From: Phycomyces nitens | Lineage: Eukaryota; Mucoromycota; Mucoromycetes; Mucorales; Phycomycetaceae | Assembly (NCBI GenBank): GCA_022702545.1 | Contig: JAHRBC010000004.1 | Coordinates: 2,666,001 to 2,730,000 of the forward strand | DNA length: 64,000 nt | Direction of reading: 5' to 3' | Part shown: piece after piece, positions 49,156 through 62,537 of the stretch | How positions within the stretch are numbered: the first letter of the stretch is position 1 | Layout: each line of letters starts with the position of its first letter | Notes under the pieces: generated by a model | Seen by the model: only the letters and a program-made list of their open reading frames with translations | Told to the model about the DNA's origin: nothing | Database searches by the model: none | Translations under genes and position numbers: made by a program

Positions 49156-50319
49156 ATGTTCAATTTCCCTCAAAAGCCAATCGAGCAGTCCCAAGAAGAA
49201 TTCTCTACAATATTCGATCATCTCATCAGGACCACAAAGGATAAGCCACGTTATGTAAACGATCCTTTTGCATTCGGCCTTCCTTCTCCAAAGGCTTCAC
49301 CTTGCACTTCACCTTTGCCTTCACCTTCGCCATCCCACCAAAGCCATTACTTGGCATCTTCTGCACCTTCATCAACCCTCCCATGTACACGCAAGACATG
49401 TCTTACCAGGCGGTCAGCCTCGGTTGCCTCATCCCAAGCAACTACATGGTCTCGGCCATCTCCAGCTGCCTCTTTCTTGGCCTCTTTCAATTCACCACCA
49501 AAGATCACTCAAGAGGAAGAAGGCGATGAAATGGACGACTATGTGTTTGACAAGATCATTGGCTACGGAGGATTCTCCACCGTTCGCAAAGGCTATCGTA
49601 TTTCAGACGGCCAAAAGGTCGCAGTCAAGATCATCAAGAAATCAACAGACGACGAAGACCAGATCCGCACAGAGCGTGAAATCAACATCTGGAAGTCTCT
49701 TGAACACCCAAACATCGTCAAGGTCCAGAATGTACTCGAGACAGACTATGCAACCTACATTGTGGCCGACTATTGTGCCAATGGACATCTCTTGGACCTT
49801 TTACACACCAAAAGCAGCCTCTCGGAACTAGAGGCAAAGAAGATCTTTGTGCCTCTTGTCAAATCTATTGCCTATCTACACAACCAAGCCAAAGTATGTC
49901 ATAAAGACATTAAGCTCGAGAATGTGCTCCTCGATGAATGCGGTACTGTCAAACTATGTGACTTTGGACTGGCTGTGGCACAACAGCCATCTATAAACAA
50001 TGAGTCCGAAGTTGCTGGTGGCTCACTTGCCTATGCAGCACCGGAACAGATCCGGTCCGGCACTGCGCTCGGATGCCCAAAAACTGATATTTGGTCTCTT
50101 GGTATTGTCTTGTACGCCATTGTTTCTGGTCAATTGCCTTTTACAGACTCATATGCGGGCCGTCTTCAGGAGAAGATCTTGTCTGGCCAATGGGATCCTC
50201 TACCCACCTCTCTTAATCTCTCACCTGAATTCTACTCTCTTCTCAAAGGCTGTCTTTGCATGGACCCTGTCGAAAGACTCAGTGCAGACCAAATTCTTTC
50301 ATCTCCATGGTGCACCTAA
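49156..50319 (+). CDS. Serine/threonine protein kinase (CAMK/Snf1-like group), single exon
   Basis: 387 aa. The N-terminal 120 residues are Ser/Pro-rich (SPKASPCTSPLPSPSPSH) and probably disordered and phosphorylated. The kinase domain runs from about 128 to 385: glycine loop GYGGFSTVRKG, VAVKIIKK (Lys158), Glu helix around EREINIWKSL, catalytic loop CHKDIKLENVLL (Asp251), DFG (269-271), APEQIRSG in place of the usual APE, and WSLGIVLYAIVSGQLPF. The HRD arginine is replaced by lysine (HKD), seen in some active kinases that do not rely on activation-loop phosphorylation. No regulatory domain follows the kinase domain. It most resembles fungal CAMK-like kinases of the Snf1/Kin group; the precise orthologue is not clear. 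Confidence 0.88.
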   Translation: MFNFPQKPIEQSQEEFSTIFDHLIRTTKDKPRYVNDPFAFGLPSPKASPCTSPLPSPSPSHQSHYLASSAPSSTLPCTRKTCLTRRSASVASSQATTWSRPSPAASFLASFNSPPKITQEEEGDEMDDYVFDKIIGYGGFSTVRKGYRISDGQKVAVKIIKKSTDDEDQIRTEREINIWKSLEHPNIVKVQNVLETDYATYIVADYCANGHLLDLLHTKSSLSELEAKKIFVPLVKSIAYLHNQAKVCHKDIKLENVLLDECGTVKLCDFGLAVAQQPSINNESEVAGGSLAYAAPEQIRSGTALGCPKTDIWSLGIVLYAIVSGQLPFTDSYAGRLQEKILSGQWDPLPTSLNLSPEFYSLLKGCLCMDPVERLSADQILSSPWCT

Positions 50320-53300
50320 TTGACAAACTCAATGGCTTCCTTTACCTGTAGATATATATATCCGAGAGCCCTCCAACCTTTACGACTTTTCATTCTCACA
50401 TTATACATATAGCATCCAAAATCCAAAATCCAAAATCATCACATAACATAACATACACTCATATATATATATATATATATAAATACATACATACATACAT
50501 ATACATATTTAGCATTCTTCTATTTAGCCCCTTTAATATTCTCTCTGCTTGTACTTTTTGTATCTATACGATATTTCAAAACCTGAGAAGGAAAAAAAAA
50601 GAACTTATAAAAACCAAATTAAATCAAAATCGACTAATAGTCTATCCAACTCGAGTTTCCCGTTCTTGTTTGCTCTGAAAACTAAATGCTTTTAGAAATA
50701 CCTCGAGTATATTTACTTGTTTCATCAAGAGACCCGGGTTCTCAATTAGAAATCCATTACCTGGCTTCATTGCGCATAGTCTGGGCTACCCTCCTGGGAA
50801 CCGTTTATTTTTACCCAAACGCAGTGTAGGTCTAGAAGTATGTGGGAGTGCCGGTCTAGTTCACTTGCGAGAGGCCCAGTGATCCAAAACTGAACCTCAT
50901 TTTCTAATGTTTAACAAGACTTTATAAATCAATCATAAAATAAATGTACGATAGATTATTACAAAATGTTTAGATTCGTCGCTGTAAGTTAAGAGCACTA
51001 GGGCAAATCATCTTTATTAAATCCAAGTGCTCAAAAAATCTCTGTTTGGTTGGACATGCAAACAAAATCATCCCTAGTTGTGTTTCTCACCAGAAAAAAT
51101 CTGGCACGGTGTGTCCCAGTTGGTGAATGGCGATCGAGTCATAAAAGGCAATTTACTATTATTTCGGTATATAGCACCTTTAGGCACCAATGCCCGAGGC
51201 ATATCGTACCCAGGCAGACTAGTCAGTGGGACCATCTATTGGTAGGCAGAAGCATGTGTCAAGGTATTCAGTACATACTCGAGTCAACTCTTGAAATGAG
51301 AGTGCTAAAATACGGCTAGTATGCTATTCCAAACACTGTTGCATAAGTCTAGATGGTGTTATCACTTGCTTTGTTCTTGAACAGATCAATATACAATGAG
51401 TGCAGATGGTGTGAAGAAAGTCAGCAAAGTATTTTTGCTGGCAACAGTTTTGTCAAGGACAGCCTGAATGAACAGCTGTTGTTAAAGCAGACAATGATAA
51501 TAAAGTACCCACCACAGGCTTCTACAACCAAGTCTCATTCATAAATCCTACGACTATTGCAAGTCTGTCCAAATTACCAGAGACGATTTTGGGCTTTGAT
51601 GAGTTTACCTTTGTTAAATACAATGAAAATGGTCAAGAAAATAGACCATGTCTGGATATTGTCAATTCTCAAATTATCTTGTGCCTATTTATCAATCTTG
51701 CCTAGATCTACTTTTTATTATTTATAAAAGCAATTGCCAAGAGGATCCAACAATCAACTAGCCTTGTTTTACTGACGTTCTTACTCGTGGTCTTTTGATA
51801 TTTTTACTTAAAAAAAACGTTTATAAATAAATAAATAACCATTATAATCTACTAAATGTTATTATTACGATATATATAAAGGCCAAGACAAGACCAACAA
51901 GGAACCATCATATATTGTTTGACAACATCATTTGCACTGATATTTTTGTCATTAATGTTTATTTTCCCAAAGAAAGACCAATGTCAAATAGAGAATACAC
52001 AGGTTTTACCAACATTGACAAAGGTGTTTTTTCAACAAAGAAATACAATCAGACCACTGAATCATTTGCATACTTGTAAAATCACATCCACAAAAGGAAT
52101 AAACTCTAATCAATCCAAAGAGTGGGTTACTAAAAACAGAAGGCAAGTTATATTCTGAGAATACGAGGGCTATGGTATGTATTATAAATCAGCCTTGTTT
52201 GAGCTTGATGATTATTATACTGCTCATGATAGATTGAACTTTTCTGAGGTCACCAGCCAGGACATGAAATGATTGAAAAGAGTCTTTTCGGCTGCGGGAA
52301 AATGTATGACAGGCAAACGGCTCAAAGATTTAGCAAAGCTAGCCTTGATCGTTTTTTTTCTTTCGAGGCGGGAATGTTTGGAGCACATTCCAAGTTGGAG
52401 GTAAACCTGACTAGTGTAACCCGTGCTTCTTATCGTAAATTGAGAAAGAGAAAAGCTGTCACTGATCTGTTGGCTCTGAACACTGAAGAATATATATATA
52501 TATATAAAGTCTAGAATATGCAGTCTATTGGGTACGAGCTATTTAAAAGGTATGGCTCACAAAAGGGTCATGATATATACTTGTCTACAAAATATGTCAT
52601 AGACTATGATACCGTGATGACTCTAAAAGTATGATTCTTATAACTCTTTTTATCTATAAAATATGTCAAGACAATAATCATACAGAAACCACCATATTGA
52701 AAACAGCGTGTATTTAAAGATATATTACAGATACAAGTCATTTTTTTAATAACAAAAAAACCAAAGTTTAAAATATTCTCGACCAAAAAGTCAACCAGAA
52801 ATGTCATAAAACCCTCAATAGCTTGTTCTACCATCACGCTGAAAAAGCACCTTGGTTTCCAAATACACAAGAAAGTTTATTAAGTCTGTCCATACCAATA
52901 ACTAAATATTTTATTCCATCTATAATATAAACAAGTAGATTCTGATATCATGTATACCTTACATTTGCCATTTAGTATTATTATTATTGATTTTGGGCTT
53001 CGGTTTGCCAGTGTCTTTCTGTCCTTGTCATACGAGGCAAATGGATCCTTCTGTACAACATCCACAAGGCGTACTTCAGTCCTCGCTTGAGCCTTTTATG
53101 GTCACAGCGCCTCCTATTCCCGCACTAAATACTGTTCCAAATAGGGGTTTTCATAAGTTTTATTTTATTTTTTATAATTCTCAAAAAATACGAATATTGG
53201 ATTATAGTCTATTTGACTTTATGTTTTATCATTTAAATGCGTGTGAAATACATCTATAACCAATTTAAATACCATGAAATAAAAAGCCGTTTTATATATA

Positions 53301-56300
53301 TATAAAAAGAGATGAAAACAAAAAAGTATAGATATTTTCTCACTTTGTAAATAATTAGAAAATGAGGCTCAACAGTGGACTATCAAGGTAAATATTATTG
53401 GCTAATAAATAAAACAAATGAAGACTTTTAATTGGTATGGTCAGGCAATAATGTTTTATTTATTGATTGGTGGTGAGCCTGACGCGCTAATGACATATAG
53501 GTCACCCATGAGAACTAGAACATACAGAGAAAGGATAAGACATGAACAGATTGAAGATATTTTTGATAGTTGTTAAAGCCAATGGTTGGTTTAAACAAGT
53601 AGATATACTCATTGCAGATAATATTTTTTGTAAATCTTCTTCTTCAGCCAAACTTGAAACTATAAAAAAGTATAACGACGGTTTATAAAACGGTTATCAT
53701 TAACCATATATTTCTTGCTTATATAAATTAAGCGCCTTACCTTGAAACTTACAAGACTCTCAATGGTTTCTTTGATACTTATACAAGTCAGACAAAGCAG
53801 AAGTTTCAATTTTTCACTTTTTTATAGAATTGGCAAGGGCGCCTATTTTCAAAATCAAAATTCATGATGTATAATTTAATATTGAATCCGTTGGATACCA
53901 TACCAAAGGTAACAAATTCTTTTGGGTTCTTGCTCTTGATGCTACAAACATGCAGCTGTCTTTTAAGCATTTCGGCTGCTATAGCTCAATTTTCTATTAA
54001 TTGATATATGGTACCTGGAGGCTATATCTCACCACAGCAAACTTCTTGGCCACTTGCGATAAATAAAATTCAGCTCAAATATTTCAAGACATTATTAGTT
54101 GGTGATCAAAGCCTTTATTCCTTTAATAATATTAAACAGTCTTTTCAGCTTTAGTTGTATGCAATATATTAATGTTCAAAGGTACTTATGGACCATTTGT
54201 ATGGCAACACACTATTTGTAAGAAAGAGGTACTTTTGCGCGAGATCCGATTCGAGCTTGTGAAAAAGTTAGAAAAGAGAACAATTGGTACTTGCGTGGGC
54301 TTGAAAAGTGTCATAGCTACGTCGAGATATCACCTAGTGTTGTAGTGGACCCATTAGGTGGGTCTGGTACTTTAGAAGGAAGAGCCATGACCCTGTATAA
54401 AACAAAGGGCATTATGACTTCATGTTAGCGTACACTATTTGTCTAGTAATAACCGTTAAATCGACACAGCAGAGAGCGATATAAGCTTATGTGAAAGAGC
54501 AAGAATACTAAAGTATTAGTTGCAGTTAAATATATTGGATAAGATAGATATATGCTTCATTTACTTCTTTTTTTTCTGCCAGCCAGAAAGCCAAGCGAGA
54601 AAGAGACAATTCTTATATATTGTCAACAATTTAATGTTATAATCCAATCCTTGGGTCCATATCTTAACATTTCTTTATGGTCTACATCATATCTTGGTTT
54701 AACCACATGAAAATTGGGGATGTTTCTCGCGTATTGGTAGTCAATACAAAGAGCTATTGCCAGTTTGTTCAAACTACATCAAAATTTTTATTAATAAAGT
54801 CTGCAGCCATCCAGTCAGAAGAAAAGACGACTCGAGTGACTAACAGTACTCTTGAAGGTTATTGTGATGATTAAAGAAACAAGTACCGGTAACTAACATC
54901 TTACAATTGAGCAGTGCTTATTCCTGTGACTAGTATTGTTCATTGCTGACTAGATATTACTGCAAGCTCTGCATTACTGAGCATTAGCTTTATCAAGTGA
55001 TTTTTTGTAATCCCATCATGTTCTATCCAATGTATCATGGCAATATTTTGTTGAACATATCCCTTATAGTCTAATTGTCCATCGTGATTTATTATTGTCT
55101 TTATTATTGTAGAGTGCACCAGTCTAGTGTCTGATTCTTGTAGAGTGAGATTGCCTTTATGGATCGTACCAAATGAAGTCTGGAATACTCTTGTGTTTGC
55201 GATTCTACTCCCTAGTAAAGATATATGATGAAAAGAAGTATTATAAAAATTATGCACATAGCCATTGGCTATAAATATTGGTATAAATATGCTTTGATCT
55301 TTATCATAGAATGGCCAAGTAAATAACCGATTTGTTAAAATAATCTATATTTAAATCATGTGGTTGGGTTTCTCTTTTTCTGCCTAGATCTCGATGGTTT
55401 CCAGACAAAAGTTTTGGCATTGTCTAATAATAGTTTATCTTTATTATAGTGAAATGTTGTGCAGTGCTTATTGCCAAGTTAGTGGGATCAACGAAAGGAT
55501 ATTTGGAAAATGCAGATTTCGAATGCTATTGTTTTAACTAGACTTGCTATGATGATATTTGTTGAATATCTCTTTCCCAAGGTAGAATATTATGTTGGCT
55601 AATAAAAATACAGTTGATTGATAAACCGTTGTTCTGTTATGTTTACTTGTGGAATAGATCTTGTTGGTTGACAGACTACAATAAAAAATCAACGTGGAAC
55701 TCCATGTGAATATCAAAAATTATAATTGTTGTTAATCGAATCCCATGTTTATTTATTTATTTATGAATGAGTTGAAATATTAGTTTGAGAGTAAAGATTA
55801 TGTCTAAAGTCTAAGCATAATTAGCTATCTATTGTGTAAAGCTGCTGTTCTGAACTGATCATGTCAGGTATACTCCAACTAATCTAGGATATAGCTTACT
55901 TGGAATGTATACTTTACTAAAAACTGCTGTTATGTCCAAGATAACCCAAAGTATAAGAAGCAAAATATATCATCTGTGGTTGATGTTTCGAGTTCTGCTT
56001 TAGACTTTGGTCTGCTTTCTAGAGAAACCTTGATATATTTTACAAGACAGTGTTCAAAGGTGTTAATCTACAAAAATAAAACTAGACTGAAAGTAATGTT
56101 TTGAGGGTCATATGAAATGTACAATTCTCAATAGAAGCACCAAAATGGATACATTTGTATGATAAAGACACATTAAAGAGAGTTGTCAATCAGACAGAAT
56201 GTTTTCTGGTCAATTTATCTCAAGTATTGCTCTTTTGGAGAATAAGATGAATGGAAAAGGATACAGTAATATTCTTCAAAACAAGCTCAAGCTGTACTCT

Positions 56301-57972
56301 GGCACTCTATCAGCTAAAGTTACTACTATCTACCGGCTCCAAGAAAAGCATATACTAAATAAACCAGGTTTGATAAATTCTAAAAAATATTTTCATCAGT
56401 TTTCTCGAGTGGTTATCAAGAATCAAAATCAGAACAAAATCAAGAAAGATTGATATATTTTCATAGATTGGTTAGCTTACAACCACACCTGTTTACAATA
56501 TTAGAGAATAAAAGATACATAAATGTAGGTTTATGTAATTACTTGGCACTTATACTAATCAATAGCTCTAAAGTCAATAAGAATATAATATATTAAAGCA
56601 GACCACTCATATTCAAGGCATAAATATGATATGCTCTAATAATTCAATTTTATTTTCGAGAATGTAGCTTTACATGTATATGCATAAATCAGCTTTAAGA
56701 GCCTTTGATATTATACAAATGAATCTTGGGTATACTTTATTGGAATTATATATTTATTTACCTATTTTCTTGCAATATTCATGATTCCATTGTTATATTC
56801 TGGTATTTTGCGTTTATTTTCAAATAAAAAAGACAAGATGCCATGTTGTGAAAAGAAGCTTTATAACCATTCCCTCTTTTTTCTTTTTGAATCGCCAAAG
56901 TATAGTCTCACAAGACCCCTTCAAGTCACTTTGTTTTGTTCTCGGGTTTAATGGTCCAAATAACGAATAAAATAGATGTCAGGTCTAGTGTAGTTTGTTT
57001 AAAAAATGTATAGAACAAAAAGTAAATTTGAAAATTAAACTATTAAATAAGCATAATATTGGGCATTTTACAAATTGAATATTGTCATTTCTGCAAGTAA
57101 TTAGATTCCAAAGTAGAGAATAGTTGATAATGTAGACAGAACCAGAAATATCTTTATACAACCCTCATTCTATGCTTGAAGATACCCTTGCAACAATCTC
57201 GTTTATTGACAATGGTATATCATATCAAAGTACGGGAATTTGTTTTTGGGTCTGCCTAGACTATTTCCCAAGAGACCTTTATACCAAACCAAACATTTTG
57301 AAGCTCTGGATAAATTAGCATTTATGGTCAATTGAACAGGCAAATTGTCTATTATAAATAAGCCAATATCTCCATGACCTTGATCTAAATGAGTATATTC
57401 CAACGACTTTTATATTGGACCAATTATTCATCAACCAGGTCCTCTTGAGCCACATACAAAGAGATTGATAATTTATAAAATTTACTTTCCAAATCACAGC
57501 TAACCCACCCCCCTTTCCCTTTCCCTCTAGATCTTTACTGTATTTTGCTCGATTATCATTGACGACGTTTTCATGATTATTGGCCACACTTTAATAAATC
57601 TAGGTTTTTTATTGGCAAAGGCCTCTATTATACTTGCTTCATTGTTGGATGTAAAGCAAGAGAAACACCAAGAGAGAAATAGCTTTTTCCCCATATTTAT
57701 AGTCATCTATTTGGTGTGATAACGTGTGCCTATTTCTTCCGATGGACCAATTAGATTCCATCATTTTACTTTTCCACTCTTGTCTTGCTGGAATACCCAA
57801 CAGCAGGAGCAAATCTTCATGCACGTGACATTGGTCAATGGTAACCTGCTGAATCCAATCGACAAGTCTTTTTTATCTGGTTCTCTTTCTTTAATTTCAC
57901 AGGTGTATTTGCATCATCCAGGGATCGCACAATCAATTAAGCTTTTGAGAGGATTACTCTACAAATACGTCA
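50320..57972. other. 7.6 kb AT-rich gene desert
   Basis: The 3' flank of the kinase holds short repeats (AATCCAAA triplicate and ATAAC triplicate, 50408-50450; TA/TACA repeats 50461-50508). 50760-50890 is noticeably GC-richer than its surroundings. Stretches with a coding look but no complete gene: 51050-51319 (+), 51353-51544 (+), 52269-52514 (+), 52987-53160 (both strands) and 54940-55257 (-). I interpret them as relics of repeats or dead genes and cannot assign families. No tRNA seen. Confidence 0.45.
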
Positions 57973-59662
57973 ATGTCCTCACATTCAGCATTCAATGGCA
58001 GTTCAGTCTCTTCAGGATCGCCATTGAACTCACCACTTGCATCACCACTTAGTTCTCCTTACAATTCACCCGGAGACCTACCATGGGATCAGCTACAGAA
58101 TCAATTCTCACAGCAAATGTCACTTCAACCACCTTCTTTACAACCGAGCAAGTCTGGGAGTGGAAATACCTTTGTACATAAGCTGTTCAAGTAATCGGAT
58201 CATCTAGCTTCATGGGCTGTGCTGACCTGGTCAACATGCGTTTGTAGTATGGTGATTGACAAACAGTACCAGCATTTAATTGCATGGACGTACTCTGGAA
58301 CATCGTTTATTGTGTGCAATATTACCGAATTCTCGAGAGACGTCCTACCCAAGCACTTCAAGCATAACAACTTTAGCAGCTTTGTTCGTCAATTGAATAT
58401 GCAAGTACTGTAGACTTTCTGTCAATCATTTACCAATCCTTACATGAATTCACGTTTCTTGGTTCCTTTTTCTCTCTCTATGTGTTTGTTATCTACGTGG
58501 TCTGTTACAGGTATGGGTTCCACAAGGTCAATAAATCTCCTAGAGGACATCGGACACTGGCAGAAAATCAGATCTGGGAGTTCTCTCATCCAAAATTCAT
58601 GAGAGGTCGACCTGATCTTCTTGATGAAATTAAGCGTAAAGCACTGGAGGCTGAAGTTGTTCGCCGTGACAATAACGGCGATTTGAATTCACACATGTCT
58701 GTCCTGCAGGTGACTCAATCAGACATGATGCAGCAGCTGGTTCATCTGCAGGAAAACATTGCAGATGTTGTAGGTGAGCTTGCCGAGACAAGAAAGCGCC
58801 AGGAAGTGCAACAGCAGATGATGAACAAGCTAATGGACTATGTATCTAAACAGTACGGTACTCAAAGTAAGCTGTGATAGCTAGAATGTCTAGATAGACA
58901 GTCGATTGACCACTTTTAGCAGTGCAAGTACTACCTGAACTCTCCTTTGAGCAATATGGCATAAAGTCAGAACCAGAACGACCACCTCCCATCTATATTA
59001 CTTCCCCAGATACCAATGGAGATGGCGCACAGATGCAAAACATGTACCTCCTCAACAATCATTCTCCGAACCAGCCATCGTATCAATCTCAATCCCAACC
59101 CCAACAACAACAACAACAACAGCAACAACAACAGCAGCAACAGCAGCAACAACAGCAACAACAACAGCAACAGCAACAACAGCAACGCCACCATAGCAAC
59201 CAGCACCAGCAACATCAGCACCACCAGCACCAGCACCAGCCACACCAACATCAGCCTCAATATCAGAGTCCCTCTTCTTTGCCTACTCGTCCTGCTGCTC
59301 CACTAACCGTCCAGACACAAAACTTACAGCAACAACAACAGCAACAGCAACAACCACCACGACTAAATATTTCCATACCAACTCTTGATACAAACCAGCC
59401 TCTCTCGCCTTCTTTGAGTGTATATCACTCTGCACTCAACACGCCTCTCTCACCGAGCGGGAGCCACAACCCCTTTGCGCCCGATGAAGATGTTACAAGT
59501 GTATACGGATCACAAAGTCCACACACACCTCACACTGTAATTCAGACCGAAAACACCTTTCAAAACAACCTTGGCTATCAGCAATCACAGCAGATACCCA
59601 TGGTCCCTACAGACATGCAGCTTGGCTTTAATTTTGGTTTCAATGGACATGGCCAGACTTAG
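57973..59662 (+). CDS. Heat shock transcription factor (HSF) with poly-Gln/His C-terminal region
   Basis: Model join(57973..58190,58248..58400,58511..58866,58920..59662), 489 aa. A Ser/Pro-rich start ([19 protein letters not shown]) precedes the HSF DNA-binding domain (about 68-170): [67 protein letters not shown]. Heptad repeats follow (about 195-240: [20 protein letters not shown]) for trimerisation. The C-terminal half contains a run of about 28 Gln, a His/Gln stretch and a second Gln tract. HSFs bind nGAAn repeats and activate heat-stress genes. The intron after QLNM has a GC donor: joining AT to G-TAT recreates QLNMYGFHKV exactly. The exon 4 acceptor is a tandem TAG/CAG (58919/58922), so one residue may be optional. 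Sfl1- or Skn7-type is less likely: no receiver domain. Confidence 0.94.
59101..59270 (+). repeat. CAA/CAG trinucleotide tract coding poly-Gln, then His/Gln
   Basis: About 28 consecutive Gln codons in mixed CAA/CAG, followed by alternating CAC/CAG/CAT. Mixed codons suggest a selected tract rather than pure slippage. Confidence 0.92.
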
Positions 59663-60674
59663 CAAAAATCCAACACTCAAAAAAAAATACTCTATATTCA
59701 AGATATTTTCATTAGACTTGTCTTGTTTTGCCACACTGTGCCATGCTACTTTCATATTGTACCACAAGCTCTTTATAAAATACACACATTTTCCCTCTAT
59801 TTCCTCTCTGCTGTATTTAAATACACTGCTCAATCTCGTATCCTTCAAGAAGCTCAGCCTCACGGAATACCCTTTTTATTTTAAAGAAAACTTGCAATAT
59901 TACATTTTTATGTGCCTATAGTAAACCAAAGATGGTTTGCACACATTTCTTGTACAACTTGTGCTTACCTTACCATCAAACCGCCCTTGCACGAGGACCG
60001 TACATTGGTTTCAATCACCTCACAAACAAACAAAAAAACTGTCCTCAATACCATGATATGTACCAATCCATAGTTCTGCCAAGGTCTCTATTTTATATAA
60101 ACAGGTTCAATCTACTAAGACTTGAATATATACATATACATATATACATATGTATGTATATATATGAATTGAGGTTTATTGGCCAAGTCATAGAGACCCA
60201 AGCGCAACTGTGTCTTGTTTAAATGCTGTGCGGGGTTGACCATGATTATGTAGACCGTTCTCATGGCGGTGTTTGCCGACCTCCACGCCCTTATTTCCTA
60301 AAGGAGGCTCAAAGAAAGAGAAGAAAACTGACAAGAAGCAGCACCGCGAGTAATCTCGTTATAAAGCTCAATTGCTCGGGTTGTTTTAGTTTTAAGCATA
60401 TTTAAAATCATTATATAAAGAAATCCAAGACTCTTGACAGTGACAAAAAAAAAGAGAGTACATCCAATTATTATAGCCTTGAATTCGGCACAATGAGTAG
60501 TGACAGGCTACTGTTTCAATTTTGACTTCTTTCTTTTTTTCTTTGAGAGTTTTGGATATATTCTAGATATCTTTATTATGGGTGGGCTCATGAATGAGAT
60601 TTTTTTCATTATAATAACCAAATTATATCCTACAAAGAGATCCAGACAAACGCATATATTATTAAACTATCAAG

Positions 60675-60705
<31 letters not shown>

Positions 60706-62537
60706 AATTAGTAACCAGACTACCAGTATTACAATAAATCATCGATCGCAAGTCAGTATGTAAATTCCAAAATACGCAGCAATTGATCATACATGTATAC
60801 CTGTAATAAACCAGACATGATAATTTCATTATATATGTATTAATTGGCAATACAAGTATTCTATAGTATTTACGGAATAAATATCGGCAATGGTACTGAC
60901 AATTAGAAAGCGAGTCGTCCAATTGAGAATCCTTGCGATATCCTGCTTGGTTGTCCCTTTGACCGAAAGAAAGGGGGGAGTTTCTAAAAAGATATTGATA
61001 TTTTTAAAGGTATAGGCCAGAGTACTATCCTTTGATCCAAAAGAAAGAAAGAAAAAACAGACAGACAGACAGACAGACAGACACCATGTGGGATAGAATA
61101 CTGGGGCTGGACCATGTTATTGAATTCACTAATGATTAGGTATTGGTAAATCCTTTTTTTTTTTGGAGATTTCATATTTCTTTAAATGCAATTCAGATAA
61201 AATGTCTTTGAACAGAAAGAGAGTTTGCTTTAAATACAGTGTTAAAATTGTTATTATTTGCCGAGTTGCCAAGGTAGATAACAGTAGTGTTTATTGATTT
61301 TGGTGCCACAATTGTTGATCAAGTGAATGAGGTTTTTTGTTGTTGCAAATGTTAGCATTCGTTGTGGTTTGTTTTACATTGACGAATTTGGAGACGAGTA
61401 GAGTGTACCCCTTGATATATTTATATGCATAGCTACATGTATACATGTATAAATATTCATGAAATTATACTCCTGGAATCATTAACCATAAAATAATAAT
61501 AATTCTTTACTGGATACTTGGCCAAAAGGTCTAGAAATACCAAGTACTCTGTCGGTCTGTTATAACTATCATAAATGGAATTAAGCACAATCAGGATCCC
61601 ACGAGAGTTCCTCCTAATGGTTTGAATTGTCTTGGTAACCGTGAAACATGGATGACTATAAATGTATATTGAACTTTAAGAGAATGTGACTCTAATCAAG
61701 TGTTGGGTAATGACCATATTGATCCATTGGAGAAAACAAAAAGGCAATTCTAGGTACATTGGTCCAGAATTGAGTGTTTATCCAATCGATACATATTGAA
61801 ACAGCTGAGAGCCAAACATCCTAAAAAAGAACATTCTTTGTTGTTGATGGTGAGTCTGATAAGGTAGTAACAGAGCCTGTGATGTGTGCCTAAACCCTTT
61901 GAGAGCAGGCCATAACAACCATTTGTTTGCCATTGATTATTACATGCAGAATCCAACAAATATTCCAACATTTTGTCCTTTTGTATCTAGAATGAAGCTT
62001 ATAAAACTGAATATTGCCAAATAGCCAGCCGGCCTTGAATTGATTCCAGCTTACAATCTTTCTATATATTTTATGATGAAAAAGGTACAATTTTGCTGTC
62101 CCGCAAAAGACGGAGATGTTCTCCAAGAGAGCATTCTACCATGAGTCATTTAAAGAATTTCTTTTTGAGTTACGGAACACTTGCTTGTGAGGAGCTTCAA
62201 TGTTTGGCTGCAATGGATAGACAAAATTGCCCATACTCTTTCTTTAGATATTTTCACAAAAGAGTGACTGGGCTACAATACCATGGCTTCCTAAAACATG
62301 GATTCTGTACAGGTTACATGGACCATTTTACTAGAGAAGAGAAGAAGAAGAAGAAAGAAAGAAAGAAACTGTGGCTTGCGCTCTTGACATTTACTTGCAG
62401 AGAACAGAAAATTAGAAACAATTATTATTTTTTTCCCGGTTTCAATAGGCGCCCTCCTCCATGTAAACCGTCCTGACTGATTTTATTTTAATTATTTTCA
62501 AAAGTGTCAAACTGGACTCTATTGCCAATCATTCTCA
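59663..62537. other. Intergenic region without a supported gene
   Basis: 2.9 kb, AT-rich. TA/TACA repeats at 60126-60165 and 60677-60706, and a (CAGA)n run at about 61058-61082. Small ORFs at 61750-62126 (-) and 62093-62476 (+) overlap on opposite strands and show no recognisable motif; the second has a run of GAA/AAG codons. Confidence 0.5.

Noticed and set aside
50840..50900. tRNA-like or solo-LTR patch
   Set aside because: GC-richer but no cloverleaf and no matching A/B boxes or terminal dinucleotides could be recognised.
54940..55257. 105-codon minus-strand ORF
   Set aside because: AT-driven composition and no recognisable motif; kept only as a possible relic within the desert.
58967..59260. 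Long poly-Leu, poly-Asn and poly-Val/Ala ORFs
   Set aside because: Alternative-frame readings of the CAA/CAG tract in the HSF gene.
62093..62476. 127-codon ORF before the helicase
   Set aside because: Overlaps an opposite-strand ORF, contains a GAA/AAG run, and lacks any motif; coding is not supported.
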